64,000 nt of DNA from Lysinibacillus irui (GTDB lineage Bacteria; Bacillota; Bacilli; Bacillales_A; Planococcaceae): positions 2,163,501-2,227,500 of the forward strand of contig NZ_CP113527.1 of assembly GCF_028877475.1 (NCBI RefSeq), read 5' to 3'. The translations under genes were made by a program, and so were the position numbers. This document shows positions 42,512 through 52,446 of the stretch, one piece after another; within the stretch, counting starts at the first letter, position 1; each line of letters begins with the position of its first letter. The notes under the pieces were generated by a model. It worked only from the letters and a program-made list of their open reading frames with translations, ran no database searches and was not told the DNA's origin.

Positions 42512-42557
42512 TTGTATAATTATTATACACCGCATTATCCCTATTCTAATTATACAA
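42512..42557. promoter_or_regulatory. Operator-like motifs before the DHA2 transporter
   Basis: TGTATAATTATTATACA (42513-42529) is a perfect dyad with 7-bp arms. TAATTATACAA recurs at 42547-42557 and inverted at 42512-42522. They match the motifs between the CynX-type and XRE-cupin genes. Confidence 0.55.
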
Positions 42558-42613
42558 TATACTCTATTCTTTCGTCAACACTTTTATTATTAATTTTTTG
42601 AGGGGTGGTTGCG

Positions 42614-42664
42614 ATGAAAACAGCAGGAGCAAACGAGCAGATTGGAGGAAAAACCACACAGTAG
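42614..42664 (+). CDS. Possible 16-aa leader peptide
   Basis: ATG 42614 follows GAGGGGTGG and opens a 16-codon frame (MKTAGANEQIGGKTTQ) ending at TAG 42664. It may be a leader peptide or the remnant of a lost gene between the operators and the transporter. The region after it (42665-42766) has no clear gene. Confidence 0.3.
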   Translation: MKTAGANEQIGGKTTQ

Positions 42665-42766
42665 ATCTACAAGGCAATTTGAATGTGTAAATGAACTTAG
42701 AGGCGATGAAAGGCTTCATAAAGATGTGAATGAAATTTTAAAAGAGAAAGTAGGACTGATACTTAC

Positions 42767-44296
42767 ATGTCGGAGAAAAACATTTCTATTCAGACGAAAA
42801 CGCCATACGGCATGATTGCCATTTTATTTATTGGGGCCTTTGTTGCTATTTTGAATGAAACACTACTAAATATTGCTCTTCCTGCTATTATGGAAGAATT
42901 CAAAGTCAATGCGACGGCAGTACAATGGCTTTCAACAGGATATATGTTGATAAACGGTATTTTAATCCCAGCGAGTGCCTTCTTTATTCAACGCTTTACG
43001 GATAAAAAATTATTTATGACAGCGATGGCCTTGTTTACGTTAGGTACATTTTTAGCTAGTATTGCCCCTGCATTTGGTGTGTTATTAGCGGCACGAATGA
43101 TTCAAGCTGCAGGCTCAGCGATTATGATGCCATTATTAATGAATGTGATGCTAACTGCATTTCCAGTGGAAAAACGTGGGGCCGCAATGGGGATGTTTGG
43201 TCTCGTAATGATTACTGCTCCAGCGATTGGACCTACTCTTTCTGGCTGGATCATTGAACATTATAGCTGGAGAATGTTATTTGATATTGTGCTACCAATT
43301 GCTATTTTAACCTTAATTTTTGCAGCCTTTAAGTTAAAGGATGTTACACCACAACGTGCGATTAAGCTTGATATTATTTCACTTATTTTATCAAGTATAG
43401 GATTTGGTGGCTTGCTATATGGCTTTAGTTCCGCTGGGGAAAAAGGATGGGATCATGTCCTTGTATATGGCACGATTATAATTGGAACGCTTGCTTTAAT
43501 TACCTTCACCCTTCGTCAGCTACGAATGGATGAGCCAATGCTTGAGTTTCGTATTTTCAAATATCCAATGTTCGCTTTATCGTCAGCCATTTCCATCGTT
43601 ATTTCAGTGGCCATGTTTTCAGCTATGATTTTGATGCCAATTTACATCCAAACGATTCGTGGTATTTCACCAATGGATTCTGGTCTACTTATGCTACCTG
43701 GTGCGATTGTGATGGGGATTATGTCACCAATTACTGGGAAACTCTTTGATAAATACGGTGCTAGAAGCTTGGCTGTCTTTGGCTTAATTATTACCATTGT
43801 GACAACGTATTACTTCAGCAAAATTAGCATGGATACGGCTTATTCAACACTAGTAATACTCTATACTTTACGTATGTTTGGCATGTCCATGGTTATGATG
43901 CCAGTTATGACAAATGGATTAAATCAGTTACCAGCCTATAATAATCCACACGGAACAGCGATGAACAATACATTACAGCAAGTTTCAGGTGCGATTGGTT
44001 CTGCCGTATTGATTACCATAATGAACAATAAAACAACAGCTAAGGCAGAGGAGCTAGCTGCGAGCGCAATGAACAATATGAGTGCCAATGCCGCTCAAGC
44101 AACAACACAGTCTGCTAGCGAATTAAAACAACAAATCTTAAATGAAGCCATGCTCCATGGTATTAATTTTACGTTCTTCCTATCAACATTGATTGCGACC
44201 ATCGCACTCATTCTTGCTTTCTTTATTAAGCGAGTTAAACCAAGTCATGAAACTCATACTGGTGGGGAAGTTGATGAAAAACAGTTAGCGGAGTAA
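42767..44296 (+). CDS. DHA2-family (EmrB/QacA-like) drug exporter
   Basis: A 509-residue major facilitator with about 14 hydrophobic segments, drug:H+ antiporter-2 type. Family motifs are LNIALPAIMEEFKVNATAVQWLSTGYML (first helix and motif D1), RMIQAAGSAIMMPLL, and motif C-like FGLVMITAPAIGPTLSGWI. It resembles LmrB-type lincosamide or other multidrug exporters; the substrate is inferred only by family. The ribosome-binding site is poor (AGGA, 14 nt from the ATG). A decayed copy of a related gene lies just downstream. Confidence 0.88.
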   Translation: MSEKNISIQTKTPYGMIAILFIGAFVAILNETLLNIALPAIMEEFKVNATAVQWLSTGYMLINGILIPASAFFIQRFTDKKLFMTAMALFTLGTFLASIAPAFGVLLAARMIQAAGSAIMMPLLMNVMLTAFPVEKRGAAMGMFGLVMITAPAIGPTLSGWIIEHYSWRMLFDIVLPIAILTLIFAAFKLKDVTPQRAIKLDIISLILSSIGFGGLLYGFSSAGEKGWDHVLVYGTIIIGTLALITFTLRQLRMDEPMLEFRIFKYPMFALSSAISIVISVAMFSAMILMPIYIQTIRGISPMDSGLLMLPGAIVMGIMSPITGKLFDKYGARSLAVFGLIITIVTTYYFSKISMDTAYSTLVILYTLRMFGMSMVMMPVMTNGLNQLPAYNNPHGTAMNNTLQQVSGAIGSAVLITIMNNKTTAKAEELAASAMNNMSANAAQATTQSASELKQQILNEAMLHGINFTFFLSTLIATIALILAFFIKRVKPSHETHTGGEVDEKQLAE

Positions 44297-44299
44297 ATA

Positions 44300-44341
44300 G
44301 AAAACGGGTATTGCTTGAATAAAGCAATGCCCGTTTTTCTT
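44300..44341. terminator. Terminator after the DHA2 gene
   Basis: AACGGGTATTGCTT pairs with AAAGCAATGCCCGTT (one mismatch) around GAAT, followed by TTTTC. Confidence 0.85.
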
Positions 44342-44342
44342 A

Positions 44343-44537
44343 TTGAACAATTCAATCATTCTATTAGCAATGAAATATTTAATTAATGTCTTTGAAACTG
44401 CTAAAACAAAGTTAGATGTTGTGAGCGTAGTTTTATCAACTGTTGGCTTTGGGATCATCAATATGAATGTCACGCTGATGATGTATGCTGATATAATTTT
44501 ATTACCTATCTATCTACAAAACGGTAGGGGATTTTAA
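44343..44537 (+). pseudogene. Remnant of a DHA2-type transporter gene
   Basis: The 64-codon frame contains AKTKLDVVSVVLSTVGFGI, which matches the KLDIISLILSSIGFGG segment of the intact exporter upstream. It then jumps to MNVTLMMYADIILLPIYLQNGRGF, which matches that protein's SAMILMPIYIQTIRGI about 90 residues later. The middle is missing, so this looks like an internal-deletion remnant of a second, lmrB-like gene. There is no ribosome-binding site. It lies between the intact gene and an IS200 element. Confidence 0.65.
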
Positions 44538-44584
44538 AGTCAGTACAAGGCAAGCTGGCTTTTTTAATAGAGGAGAGTATGTAA

Positions 44585-45256
44585 ATCAGAACCACCAGTC
44601 TAACTGGTGGTTTGCTCTACGCGTGAAACGCTGGGGTACTGGCCCATGTCTAAAGACACACTGAAAGGTCCGCCAACCGCACTCCGTTTTCACGCTACCA
44701 CTAAAGTGGTTTTATTATTTTCGCTTTTTTGCTTGTATTTCTTCTCCTGTAAATGGATCAATGAATTCTTTCATAGTCATTTGATCCTCAAGAATATCCT
44801 CTTGCAATTGATTTTTTATATATTCCTGTATGATTTTTCTGTTTCGACCTACTGTATCTACATAATATCCGCGACACCAAAACTTCCTATTTCCATATTT
44901 GTATTTCAGGTTCGCATGCCGATCGAATATCATTAAACTACTCTTCCCTTTCAAATAACCTACAAACGATGAAACACTTATTTTTGGTGGAATACTCACC
45001 AACATATGAATATGATCAGGACAGGCTGTAGCTTCAATGATTTCTACTCCTTTTCTTTCACATAACTGGCGAAGAATTCTACCTATATCTGCTTTGATTT
45101 TTCCATAAATAATCTGCCTTCTATATTTTGGCGCAAAGACGATGTGATACTTACAATTCCATGTCGTGTGTGCTAAACTTTTATTATCCATTTGGAGCCC
45201 CTTTCGTACGAAGTCGGTTGACCAGACCTGATTTCATTGTACGGCTGGGGTTTTTT
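44585..45256 (-). mobile_element. IS200/IS605-family element (IS200 type, tnpA only)
   Basis: A single Y1 transposase gene is flanked by characteristic subterminal hairpins: ACCACCAGT/ACTGGTGGT at the right end (44590-44612) and a palindromic CGTACGAAGTCGGTTGACCAGAC region with CGTACGGCTGGGG at the left end (45206-45250). There are no inverted terminal repeats or target duplication, as expected for this family. Boundaries are estimates of about 10 bp accuracy. Confidence 0.75.
44715..45191 (-). CDS. tnpA: IS200-type transposase TnpA (Y1 HUH)
   Basis: A 158-residue single-strand transposase of the IS200/IS605 family. The HUH metal-binding motif is seen as HIHMLVS and the catalytic tyrosine in WCRGYYVDTVG. 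The start TTWNCKYHIVFAPKYRRQ is the family's N-terminal signature. Full length and intact, so it may be active. A ribosome-binding site AAAGGGG precedes the ATG. A hairpin CCACT/AGTGG lies after the gene. Confidence 0.93.
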   Translation of the reverse strand: MDNKSLAHTTWNCKYHIVFAPKYRRQIIYGKIKADIGRILRQLCERKGVEIIEATACPDHIHMLVSIPPKISVSSFVGYLKGKSSLMIFDRHANLKYKYGNRKFWCRGYYVDTVGRNRKIIQEYIKNQLQEDILEDQMTMKEFIDPFTGEEIQAKKRK

Positions 45257-45282
45257 TCTTGTCCATAGCTAGAAGCCCTTTG

Positions 45283-45312
45283 GAACCCCTCGCATAGCAA
45301 GGGGTTTTCAAA
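45283..45312. terminator. Hairpin beside the IS200 element
   Basis: AACCCCT pairs with AGGGGTT around CGCATAGCA. A short T run follows on the plus strand. Confidence 0.55.
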
Positions 45313-45319
45313 AGATACA

Positions 45320-45358
45320 AAAAAAGCGTCTCATCTTAAGATGAAACGCCATTTTTTG
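45320..45358. terminator. Terminator of the NlpC/P60-SLH gene
   Basis: GCGTCTCATCTT pairs with AAGATGAAACGC (one mismatch), with A tracts before and T tracts after. It serves the minus-strand gene. Confidence 0.85.
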
Positions 45359-45361
45359 AGG

Positions 45362-46276
45362 TTATTGAGTTAATCGTTGGATGAAGGCATCTAATTGTGC
45401 CAATGTGACATTGTCGTTTACGCCAAATGTTCCGTCCCCTTTACCAACCGTAATTTTATTGGAGGCGAGAATGGCTACATATGTGTTAGCCCAGTGAGCG
45501 TTAGGAACATCCGCAAATTGTTCTGCAGTTCCTTGTTGTTTTAAATTAAAGGCTTCCACTAAAACTTTCGATAATTGACCACGAGTCATAGGTGACCCAG
45601 GATTGAATTTCCCATTTTCATCACCTGTGAAAACGCCGATTTTTTTCAGCGCTTCTGCAGCACCTGCATATTTGGACGATGGTTTGATATCTGGGAAACT
45701 TGTATTAGTGTTACTAGTATTTAACTGTAATTTATTCGCTAGTCGAAGAGCAACTTCACCGCGCGATGCATAAATGCTAAAGTCGATTTCTGCTTCTTTT
45801 ACTTCACCAAAATCATTGTCAGTAAAGGTTGCCACGCGTTTTGCTCCTACATAACGAGATCCCCAGTAATAAGGGTCGTTAATTTTATCGATTTTAACGC
45901 CAGAGCTTGTCGTTGCCGAAATAAAGCTGTTGTCACCTATGTATATACCAACATGGGAAATTCCGCTTCCCGATGTATTAAAAAATACGAGATCACCAGT
46001 CTTTAAATTGTCTTTAGAGATTGCAGTACCCTGCTGATATTGAGCTTTTGATGTACGTTCAAGTGAAATGCCTAGCTTAGAAAAAACAATTTGTGTATAA
46101 GCTGAACAATCCACACCTGTTTGTATATTTGTTCCTCCATACTGATAAGGAACACCTAAATATGCTTTTGCTGTATTCGTTATATCTGCTATTGTCGCCG
46201 CTTTTGCATCATGAATACCTACACCTGTAAAGAACATAAACGATGCAAAAATCGGTAGTAACCATTTTTTCTTCAA
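45362..46276 (-). CDS. NlpC/P60 peptidase with SLH domains
   Basis: A secreted, wall-bound murein endopeptidase of 304 residues. A signal peptide ends near HDAKA-A (about residue 26). The NlpC/P60 domain (about 30-145) has the catalytic Cys in GVDCSAYTQ, the His in ISHVGIYIG and a third polar residue later. Three SLH motifs (about 175-304, for example GVFTGDENGKFNPGSPMTRGQ) attach it to the cell wall polymer. The start is TTG 46276 with GTAAGG upstream. NlpC/P60 enzymes cut D-glutamyl-m-diaminopimelate or related bonds in peptidoglycan. Confidence 0.93.
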   Translation of the reverse strand: MKKKWLLPIFASFMFFTGVGIHDAKAATIADITNTAKAYLGVPYQYGGTNIQTGVDCSAYTQIVFSKLGISLERTSKAQYQQGTAISKDNLKTGDLVFFNTSGSGISHVGIYIGDNSFISATTSSGVKIDKINDPYYWGSRYVGAKRVATFTDNDFGEVKEAEIDFSIYASRGEVALRLANKLQLNTSNTNTSFPDIKPSSKYAGAAEALKKIGVFTGDENGKFNPGSPMTRGQLSKVLVEAFNLKQQGTAEQFADVPNAHWANTYVAILASNKITVGKGDGTFGVNDNVTLAQLDAFIQRLTQ

Positions 46277-46596
46277 TTAAACCTTACCCCTTTCAAAAAG
46301 CTTTCGCCTTTGAATAATGTAAGGATAGCATGAATGAGACAAGAATTATTTTTCAATAATATTACCGATTACCCCTAAACACCAAAATTGAAACCTTATT
46401 TTTAACTCTGTAAAACTTCTGCAATAAACATGGGCAATTTTACTAAAAATATTTGAAAAGTTTGGCTATATAGGGTTATTAGTGTTAATTTACATATAAT
46501 AGCCTAAGCAAAAAATCTCTGGTCGCAAATTCACCAGAAAGTAAATGCAATATGTAAGTTGAATGAGACAAAGAAAAAAATACAGGAGGGAATACC

Positions 46597-47139
46597 ATGT
46601 TTTTAGAATCTGATAGTGTCACACTTAGAAAAACGAATAGGCAAGATGTAGATTTTGTTTGTAGCCTAGAAGCAATGGAGGAAAATGCGAAATTTATCAT
46701 TCCATGGTCAAAGGAAAAGCATGAAAAAGCATTGGCAAATACAGATGTTCTACATTTAATTGTGGAAGATCGAAAAAGAAGTCAACCTGTAGGCTATCTT
46801 ATTATTGCTGGATTAGAAAATCCCGATTTAAGCATTGAGCTTGTAAGAATTACGATCAACGAAAAAGGAAAAGGGTATGGTAAGGAATCCTTTAACCTTA
46901 TTAAAGATTGGGTATTTACGAAATTTCAAGCTCATCGTCTATGGCTAGATGTGAAAGTAAATAATGTGCGAGCTTTTAAGCTTTACCAAAAACAGGGCTT
47001 TGTAGTAGAGGGAACATTAAGAGATTGTCTCAAAACAGAACATGGCTTTGAATCTTTACATATTATGTCTATTTTAAAAAATGAATATGAAGAATTAACA
47101 AAGGAGGGAACATGTTGCAGCACATCTTTAATGAGTTGA
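46597..47139 (+). CDS. GNAT acetyltransferase (RimJ/RimL-like)
   Basis: A 180-residue acetyl-CoA-dependent acetyltransferase. The acetyl-CoA loop is NEKGKGYGKESF (the Q/R-x-x-G-x-G/A type) and the C-terminal element is NVRAFKLYQKQGFVVEGTLRD, typical of RimJ/RimL-like enzymes. The substrate is unknown. AGGAGGGA lies upstream of the ATG. Its last 28 nt overlap the DUF4304 gene, so the two are translationally coupled. Confidence 0.87.
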   Translation: MFLESDSVTLRKTNRQDVDFVCSLEAMEENAKFIIPWSKEKHEKALANTDVLHLIVEDRKRSQPVGYLIIAGLENPDLSIELVRITINEKGKGYGKESFNLIKDWVFTKFQAHRLWLDVKVNNVRAFKLYQKQGFVVEGTLRDCLKTEHGFESLHIMSILKNEYEELTKEGTCCSTSLMS

Positions 47140-47723
47140 TAAAACAGGACATAAAGCCGTTCTTAGCCACATTCGGCTTCAACAAGAAAGGTCTGAATTT
47201 CTATAAGAAAACGGACAACCTCATCTACCTAATCAATTTCCAAAAATCTGCTGGGAATACAGCTAATCAGGTTCTATTTTATGTGAATTGCGGGATTTAC
47301 GCAGCTGAGTTGGCACAAATTCAATCGAAAGAAATTCTGACATCACCGAAAGAAGTAGAATGTCACTTCAGGGCAAGGATGAGAGAAATAGCTGACACTG
47401 CTCCAGATCGATTTTCTATCACAGCTACTACTAATATAGATAACGTAAGAAAAATGCTACTTCCTTGTTTAGAAGATGTCCTTCATTTCTTTGAAACGAT
47501 GACCAGTGCCAGATCCATTGTTGATTATTATACGTCAGGCCCATTTTTACATTTAGGTGAAGAGAGCTTTCATTTGCTATTACAGGCCAATGATGTAACT
47601 GCAGCGAAACATTACTTTAATGCATTACGTAAAAAGCATGGAGCTGAACAGAGGTGGTCCATTTTCGAACAACAATACCATGCTATATTCAATCAATATG
47701 GAGTGAAACTTGAAATAATTTAA
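47112..47723 (+). CDS. DUF4304 family protein
   Basis: A 203-residue soluble protein with the family start FNELIKQDIKPFLATFGFNKKGLNFYK and LINFQKSAGNTANQVLFYVNCGIY. Function is unknown; members are common as small accessory genes in Firmicutes and some are suggested to be immunity-like proteins (inference). AAGGAGGG precedes the ATG, inside the preceding GNAT gene. Confidence 0.8.
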   Translation: MLQHIFNELIKQDIKPFLATFGFNKKGLNFYKKTDNLIYLINFQKSAGNTANQVLFYVNCGIYAAELAQIQSKEILTSPKEVECHFRARMREIADTAPDRFSITATTNIDNVRKMLLPCLEDVLHFFETMTSARSIVDYYTSGPFLHLGEESFHLLLQANDVTAAKHYFNALRKKHGAEQRWSIFEQQYHAIFNQYGVKLEII

Positions 47724-47726
47724 GAT

Positions 47727-47767
47727 AAAACCAGCACTCATCTCAATTGAGTAGCTGGTTTTTGTTA
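47727..47767. terminator. Bidirectional terminator
   Basis: AAAACCAGCACTCA pairs with TGAGTAGCTGGTTTT (one bulged base), followed by T. Confidence 0.85.
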
Positions 47768-47771
47768 TTGT

Positions 47772-49037
<1,266 letters not shown>

Positions 49038-49043
49038 ATGTTT

Positions 49044-49084
49044 AATGGCAGAAACGTTGATATCACAACATTTCTGCCATCTAT
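49044..49084. terminator. Convergent hairpin between paiA and paiB
   Basis: AATGGCAGAAA pairs with TTTCTGCCATT-like bases around a 17-nt loop. The T tract is short, so the strength is uncertain. Confidence 0.6.
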
Positions 49085-49085
49085 T

Positions 49086-49703
49086 TTATTCAGTTCTATT
49101 TTTCTTCATAGCCTCTGCCACAGCAGCCGCATGTGGATCTTCTTCTTTATAGAGCTCGCTAATAATATTAACATAGTCAGAAGCATTACGATTTTGACTT
49201 AATTTATAGGCAGCTTGCACCTCTTCTACCTTGATTTTAAATCCTTTAATTCCTTTGATTTCTTGCTGTAAAAGCTCTGGAGATAGTTTATCCCATAATA
49301 CAGGATTTTCACGGAAACTTTCATATTTTTCAAGTAGACTCGTTAAGTCTTGTTCTAACTCCTTGCCATCTATTAGACTGGCTTTCCCGTAAATATGGAC
49401 AGCTTGATAATTCCATGTTGGTACGTTTTCTTTCTCATACCAAGAGGATGATATGTAAGCATGAGGTCCATTAAATATGACAAGAATATCATTTACTTCC
49501 TCAAAGGTCTTCCATATAGGATTTCCATAGGCTAAGTGACCTGTTAGATAATAATCGTCCTCGATTTTATTCAGTAGTATCGGGATATGAACTGCTATTG
49601 GCTTACCTTTTATGGTTGAAACAAGTGTTGCAAAGGAATTCTCTCGAATAAATTCTGTGATTTCTTCTAAATCAGTTATTTTGTAATACTTAGGAATATA
49701 CAT
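49086..49703 (-). CDS. paiB: PaiB-like FMN-binding negative regulator
   Basis: A 205-residue FMN-binding split-barrel protein. The family start MYIPKYYKI and the stretch GPHAYISSSWYEKENVPTWNYQAVHIYG are hallmarks of PaiB, described in B. subtilis as a repressor of degradative-enzyme and sporulation genes. ATG 49703 has AAGGAGAG upstream. It is divergent from a MocR-type regulator gene, which may control it. Confidence 0.88.
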   Translation of the reverse strand: MYIPKYYKITDLEEITEFIRENSFATLVSTIKGKPIAVHIPILLNKIEDDYYLTGHLAYGNPIWKTFEEVNDILVIFNGPHAYISSSWYEKENVPTWNYQAVHIYGKASLIDGKELEQDLTSLLEKYESFRENPVLWDKLSPELLQQEIKGIKGFKIKVEEVQAAYKLSQNRNASDYVNIISELYKEEDPHAAAVAEAMKKNRTE

Positions 49704-49872
49704 GTCAATCTCTCCTTAGTTCTTCAAATTCATTGCGAGTATTTCGAATAAACAAACTATTACAGGTAGGCGTCTTTACATTTTCTCCTCAACAATGTAG
49801 ATTTTATTATAAACAATCACTGGTACCCCTTAAAAGTGCCAACAATGCTATTTCGAAAGGAGCCAAGGAACG

Positions 49873-51279
49873 ATGCTCGAAATAACGCCAAACTTGAATA
49901 ATCAGGAACCACTTTATCTTCAATTGTACAATTATTTAAAAGCTGAAATTCAACATGGAAACATTGTGGCAAATACAAAATTGCCATCACAGCGCAGTTT
50001 AGCTAAGCATTTACATATTAGTCGAAATACAGTGGACGCAGCTTACCAACAGCTCCTTGCAGAGGGTTATGTTTGGAGTAAAGAACGGGAGGGGCTATAT
50101 GTTGCTGCACTTGAAAAGGGCTATTTTCAAATGGGCCCTAGTCTTTTTGAATCACCTCCATTAGTGTCTCAGCCAGAACAAGAACTAATGACCATAAAGT
50201 ATGATTTTAATTATGGGGATATCAATTTAAAAGACTTTCCCTATAAAATTTGGCGAAAGTTGACTATGCAAAGTCTTAATGAAGATAATGCCCATCTTTT
50301 TTTATATGGAGATCCACAAGGAGAGCTCGAATTAAGGAAACATATAGCAAGCTATCTTTACGAAGCTAGAGGAGTTCAATGCTCAGCAGACCAAATTGTT
50401 ATTGGTGCAGGACTACAACATCTTATGGGAATCGTATGTAACTTAATTGGACGGAACGAGCTTTTTGCCATGGAGGATCCAGGTTATTACCGGGTGCGTT
50501 ATCTTTTGAAGGATCATGGTATAAAGATGAAGCCCATACCTCTTGATGATCAAGGGATTCAGATTGACCATTTAAGAAACAGTAATATTAAAGCTGTTTA
50601 TGTCACGCCATCTCATCAATTCCCAATTGGTACGGTTATGCCAATCACAAGAAGACTAGAGTTATTAGAATGGGCTAAGTCAGAAGATGCGTATATCATC
50701 GAGGATGATTATGATGGGGAGTTTCGATATTCGGGTAAACCAATACCAGCTCTACAAGGTTTAGATTCAAATGAACAGGTTATTTATATGGGCACCTTCT
50801 CAAAGTCATTAATTCCGTCCATTAAGCTAAGCTACATGGTTCTACCGAGAAAATTAATCGATCTTTTTAAACGGAACAGCTATTATGTTCAAACTGTATC
50901 AAGACACCATCAGCATACTTTACAATTATTTATAGAAAGTGGCCATTGGGAAAGGCACCTCAACAAATCAAGGAATGGCTATAAGCGAAGATATGAGGTA
51001 TTAATAAAGGCCATTCATCAAATATTTGGAGACAAAGTAAAATTGTATGGGGCTAGCAGTGGCTTACATATTCTACTTGAACCAAATAATAAGATGTCGG
51101 AAGAGGAACTGATTGAAACTGCGAGGTTAAAAGAAGTAAAGGTTTATCCTACCTCTATTTTTTATGCGAGCCCTTCTGAGATAAAGTCTGCAAAGGTGCT
51201 GCTTGGATTTGCCAATCTAGAGGAAGCAGCAATTGAACGGGGGATTGAGCTGTTAAAAGCTGCTTGGTTTGGGAAATGA
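49873..51279 (+). CDS. MocR/PdxR-type regulator (GntR HTH + aminotransferase fold)
   Basis: A 468-residue fusion. The N-terminal GntR winged helix (about 10-78) includes YNYLKAEIQHGNIVANTKLPSQRSLAKHL and SRNTVDAAYQQLLAEGY. The fold-type I aminotransferase domain (about 115-465) includes IIEDDYDGEFRYSG and the PLP-binding lysine in MGTFSKSLIPSIKLSYMVLP. Such proteins use PLP or its amino-acid adducts as effectors and often regulate the neighbouring divergent gene, here the paiB-like gene. A ribosome-binding site (AAAGGAG or AAGGAA) precedes the ATG. Confidence 0.93.
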   Translation: MLEITPNLNNQEPLYLQLYNYLKAEIQHGNIVANTKLPSQRSLAKHLHISRNTVDAAYQQLLAEGYVWSKEREGLYVAALEKGYFQMGPSLFESPPLVSQPEQELMTIKYDFNYGDINLKDFPYKIWRKLTMQSLNEDNAHLFLYGDPQGELELRKHIASYLYEARGVQCSADQIVIGAGLQHLMGIVCNLIGRNELFAMEDPGYYRVRYLLKDHGIKMKPIPLDDQGIQIDHLRNSNIKAVYVTPSHQFPIGTVMPITRRLELLEWAKSEDAYIIEDDYDGEFRYSGKPIPALQGLDSNEQVIYMGTFSKSLIPSIKLSYMVLPRKLIDLFKRNSYYVQTVSRHHQHTLQLFIESGHWERHLNKSRNGYKRRYEVLIKAIHQIFGDKVKLYGASSGLHILLEPNNKMSEEELIETARLKEVKVYPTSIFYASPSEIKSAKVLLGFANLEEAAIERGIELLKAAWFGK

Positions 51280-51362
51280 AGATTCATATTCGAACCTTCT
51301 AACGTTCTATTTTTACAGCTCTTGTATATACATATAAGAGATGAGTGAAATGGGGGAGAAGC

Positions 51363-51794
51363 ATGCAGTTTTATTATGGCAATCAAATGCCGTTACGTGT
51401 TCTTGATGAAGCTGAATTTTGGAAACATCAAGAAGAGGAACATACGGTAGTGATAAGGGAGCTTGTCAAAGATTTAGAGCAGCAATACGTCGAGAGATTG
51501 AAAGAATGGGAAATAGCCTTTGCTCAGACACATCAGCAAGTAGTTAGATATATAGAAACTGTCAATCGCTCACAAGGACAAGTTTCCCAAGCATTTTTTC
51601 AAGATATTTTGCAGCTTACTTCTTTTTGTCTCCAACAGAGTGAACAATTTATTCAATTTTGTCGTATGCTTATTCAAGACAGTAAACCGATCAGCACCAA
51701 TCCAACAGCCAAAGTTGTATTAAATCATATTATTGTAGAATCAGAATATTTTATCGGCATCGCACAAACCATTTTATATCAACAATCACTTTAA
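51363..51794 (+). CDS. DUF2935-type small protein
   Basis: A 143-residue helical protein with start MQFYYGNQMPLRVLDEAEFWKHQEEEHTVVIREL, typical of the DUF2935 helical-bundle family of Bacillales. No signal peptide or membrane segment is present. The conserved EEEHTVVIREL and HHIIVESEYF-like elements may be metal-binding (inference). ATG 51363 has GGGGGAG upstream; an in-frame GTG at 51345 does not. Confidence 0.65.
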   Translation: MQFYYGNQMPLRVLDEAEFWKHQEEEHTVVIRELVKDLEQQYVERLKEWEIAFAQTHQQVVRYIETVNRSQGQVSQAFFQDILQLTSFCLQQSEQFIQFCRMLIQDSKPISTNPTAKVVLNHIIVESEYFIGIAQTILYQQSL

Positions 51795-51907
51795 ACATCC
51801 ATTTCCTTCGATCAAGGTCTTTATCAGATCTTGATCTTTTGTTATGATCATACTAATTTTTAAAAAAGTGTTAGGATTCCAAAGTAATAGAAAATGGGGG
51901 AGAAAAA

Positions 51908-52411
51908 ATGGAGCTAAAAAATATAAAAGATACAAAACAACTTAATGAAGAACTAGACGGGCTATCCGAGCTTTTGAAAACGGTCGTTGACGAAGGTGCA
52001 TCACTAGGATTTTTACCTCCTCTAGCGCAAGAACAAGCACTAACATATTGGCAAACAGTCATAGCACCAGACGTCATTTTGTTTATTGCCAAAATCAATC
52101 AAACAGTGGCAGGCAGTATTCAATTGCATTTAATGACAAAGCCGAATGGACGTCATCGAGCTGAAATTTGCAAATTAATGACGCATCCAGACTTTAGACG
52201 TCACGGCATTGGGCGCGCTCTGATGCAAATAGCGGAAGAAAGAGCAAAGCAAGAAAACAGGTCTTTAATAGTATTAGATACAAGGGAAGGCGATCCTTCT
52301 AATCAATTGTACAAATCCTTAGACTATCAAGAAGTTGGTAAAATACCCGCCTATACTATTTCTTCAAAGGGTGAATTAGAGACAACAGTTATTTATTATA
52401 AATTGATTTAG
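51908..52411 (+). CDS. GNAT acetyltransferase
   Basis: A 167-residue GNAT enzyme. Motif A, the acetyl-CoA loop, is HPDFRRHGIGRALMQIAEERAK, preceded by the beta strand AEICKLM. The C-terminal element is DPSNQLYKSLDYQEVGKIP. The substrate is unknown. The ATG follows GGGGGAGAA. It is monocistronic. Confidence 0.87.
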   Translation: MELKNIKDTKQLNEELDGLSELLKTVVDEGASLGFLPPLAQEQALTYWQTVIAPDVILFIAKINQTVAGSIQLHLMTKPNGRHRAEICKLMTHPDFRRHGIGRALMQIAEERAKQENRSLIVLDTREGDPSNQLYKSLDYQEVGKIPAYTISSKGELETTVIYYKLI

Positions 52412-52417
52412 CAATAC

Positions 52418-52446
52418 AAAAAAATCCCAGTATTAAACTGGGAAAT
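52418..52446. terminator. Convergent terminator
   Basis: TCCCAGT pairs with ACTGGGA around ATTAA, with an A7 tract before it and A/T residues after. It suits the minus-strand catalase gene best. Confidence 0.7.

Noticed and set aside
44607-44936. 109-codon plus-strand frame inside the IS200 element
   Set aside because: It is antisense to the transposase and begins in the right-end hairpin region.
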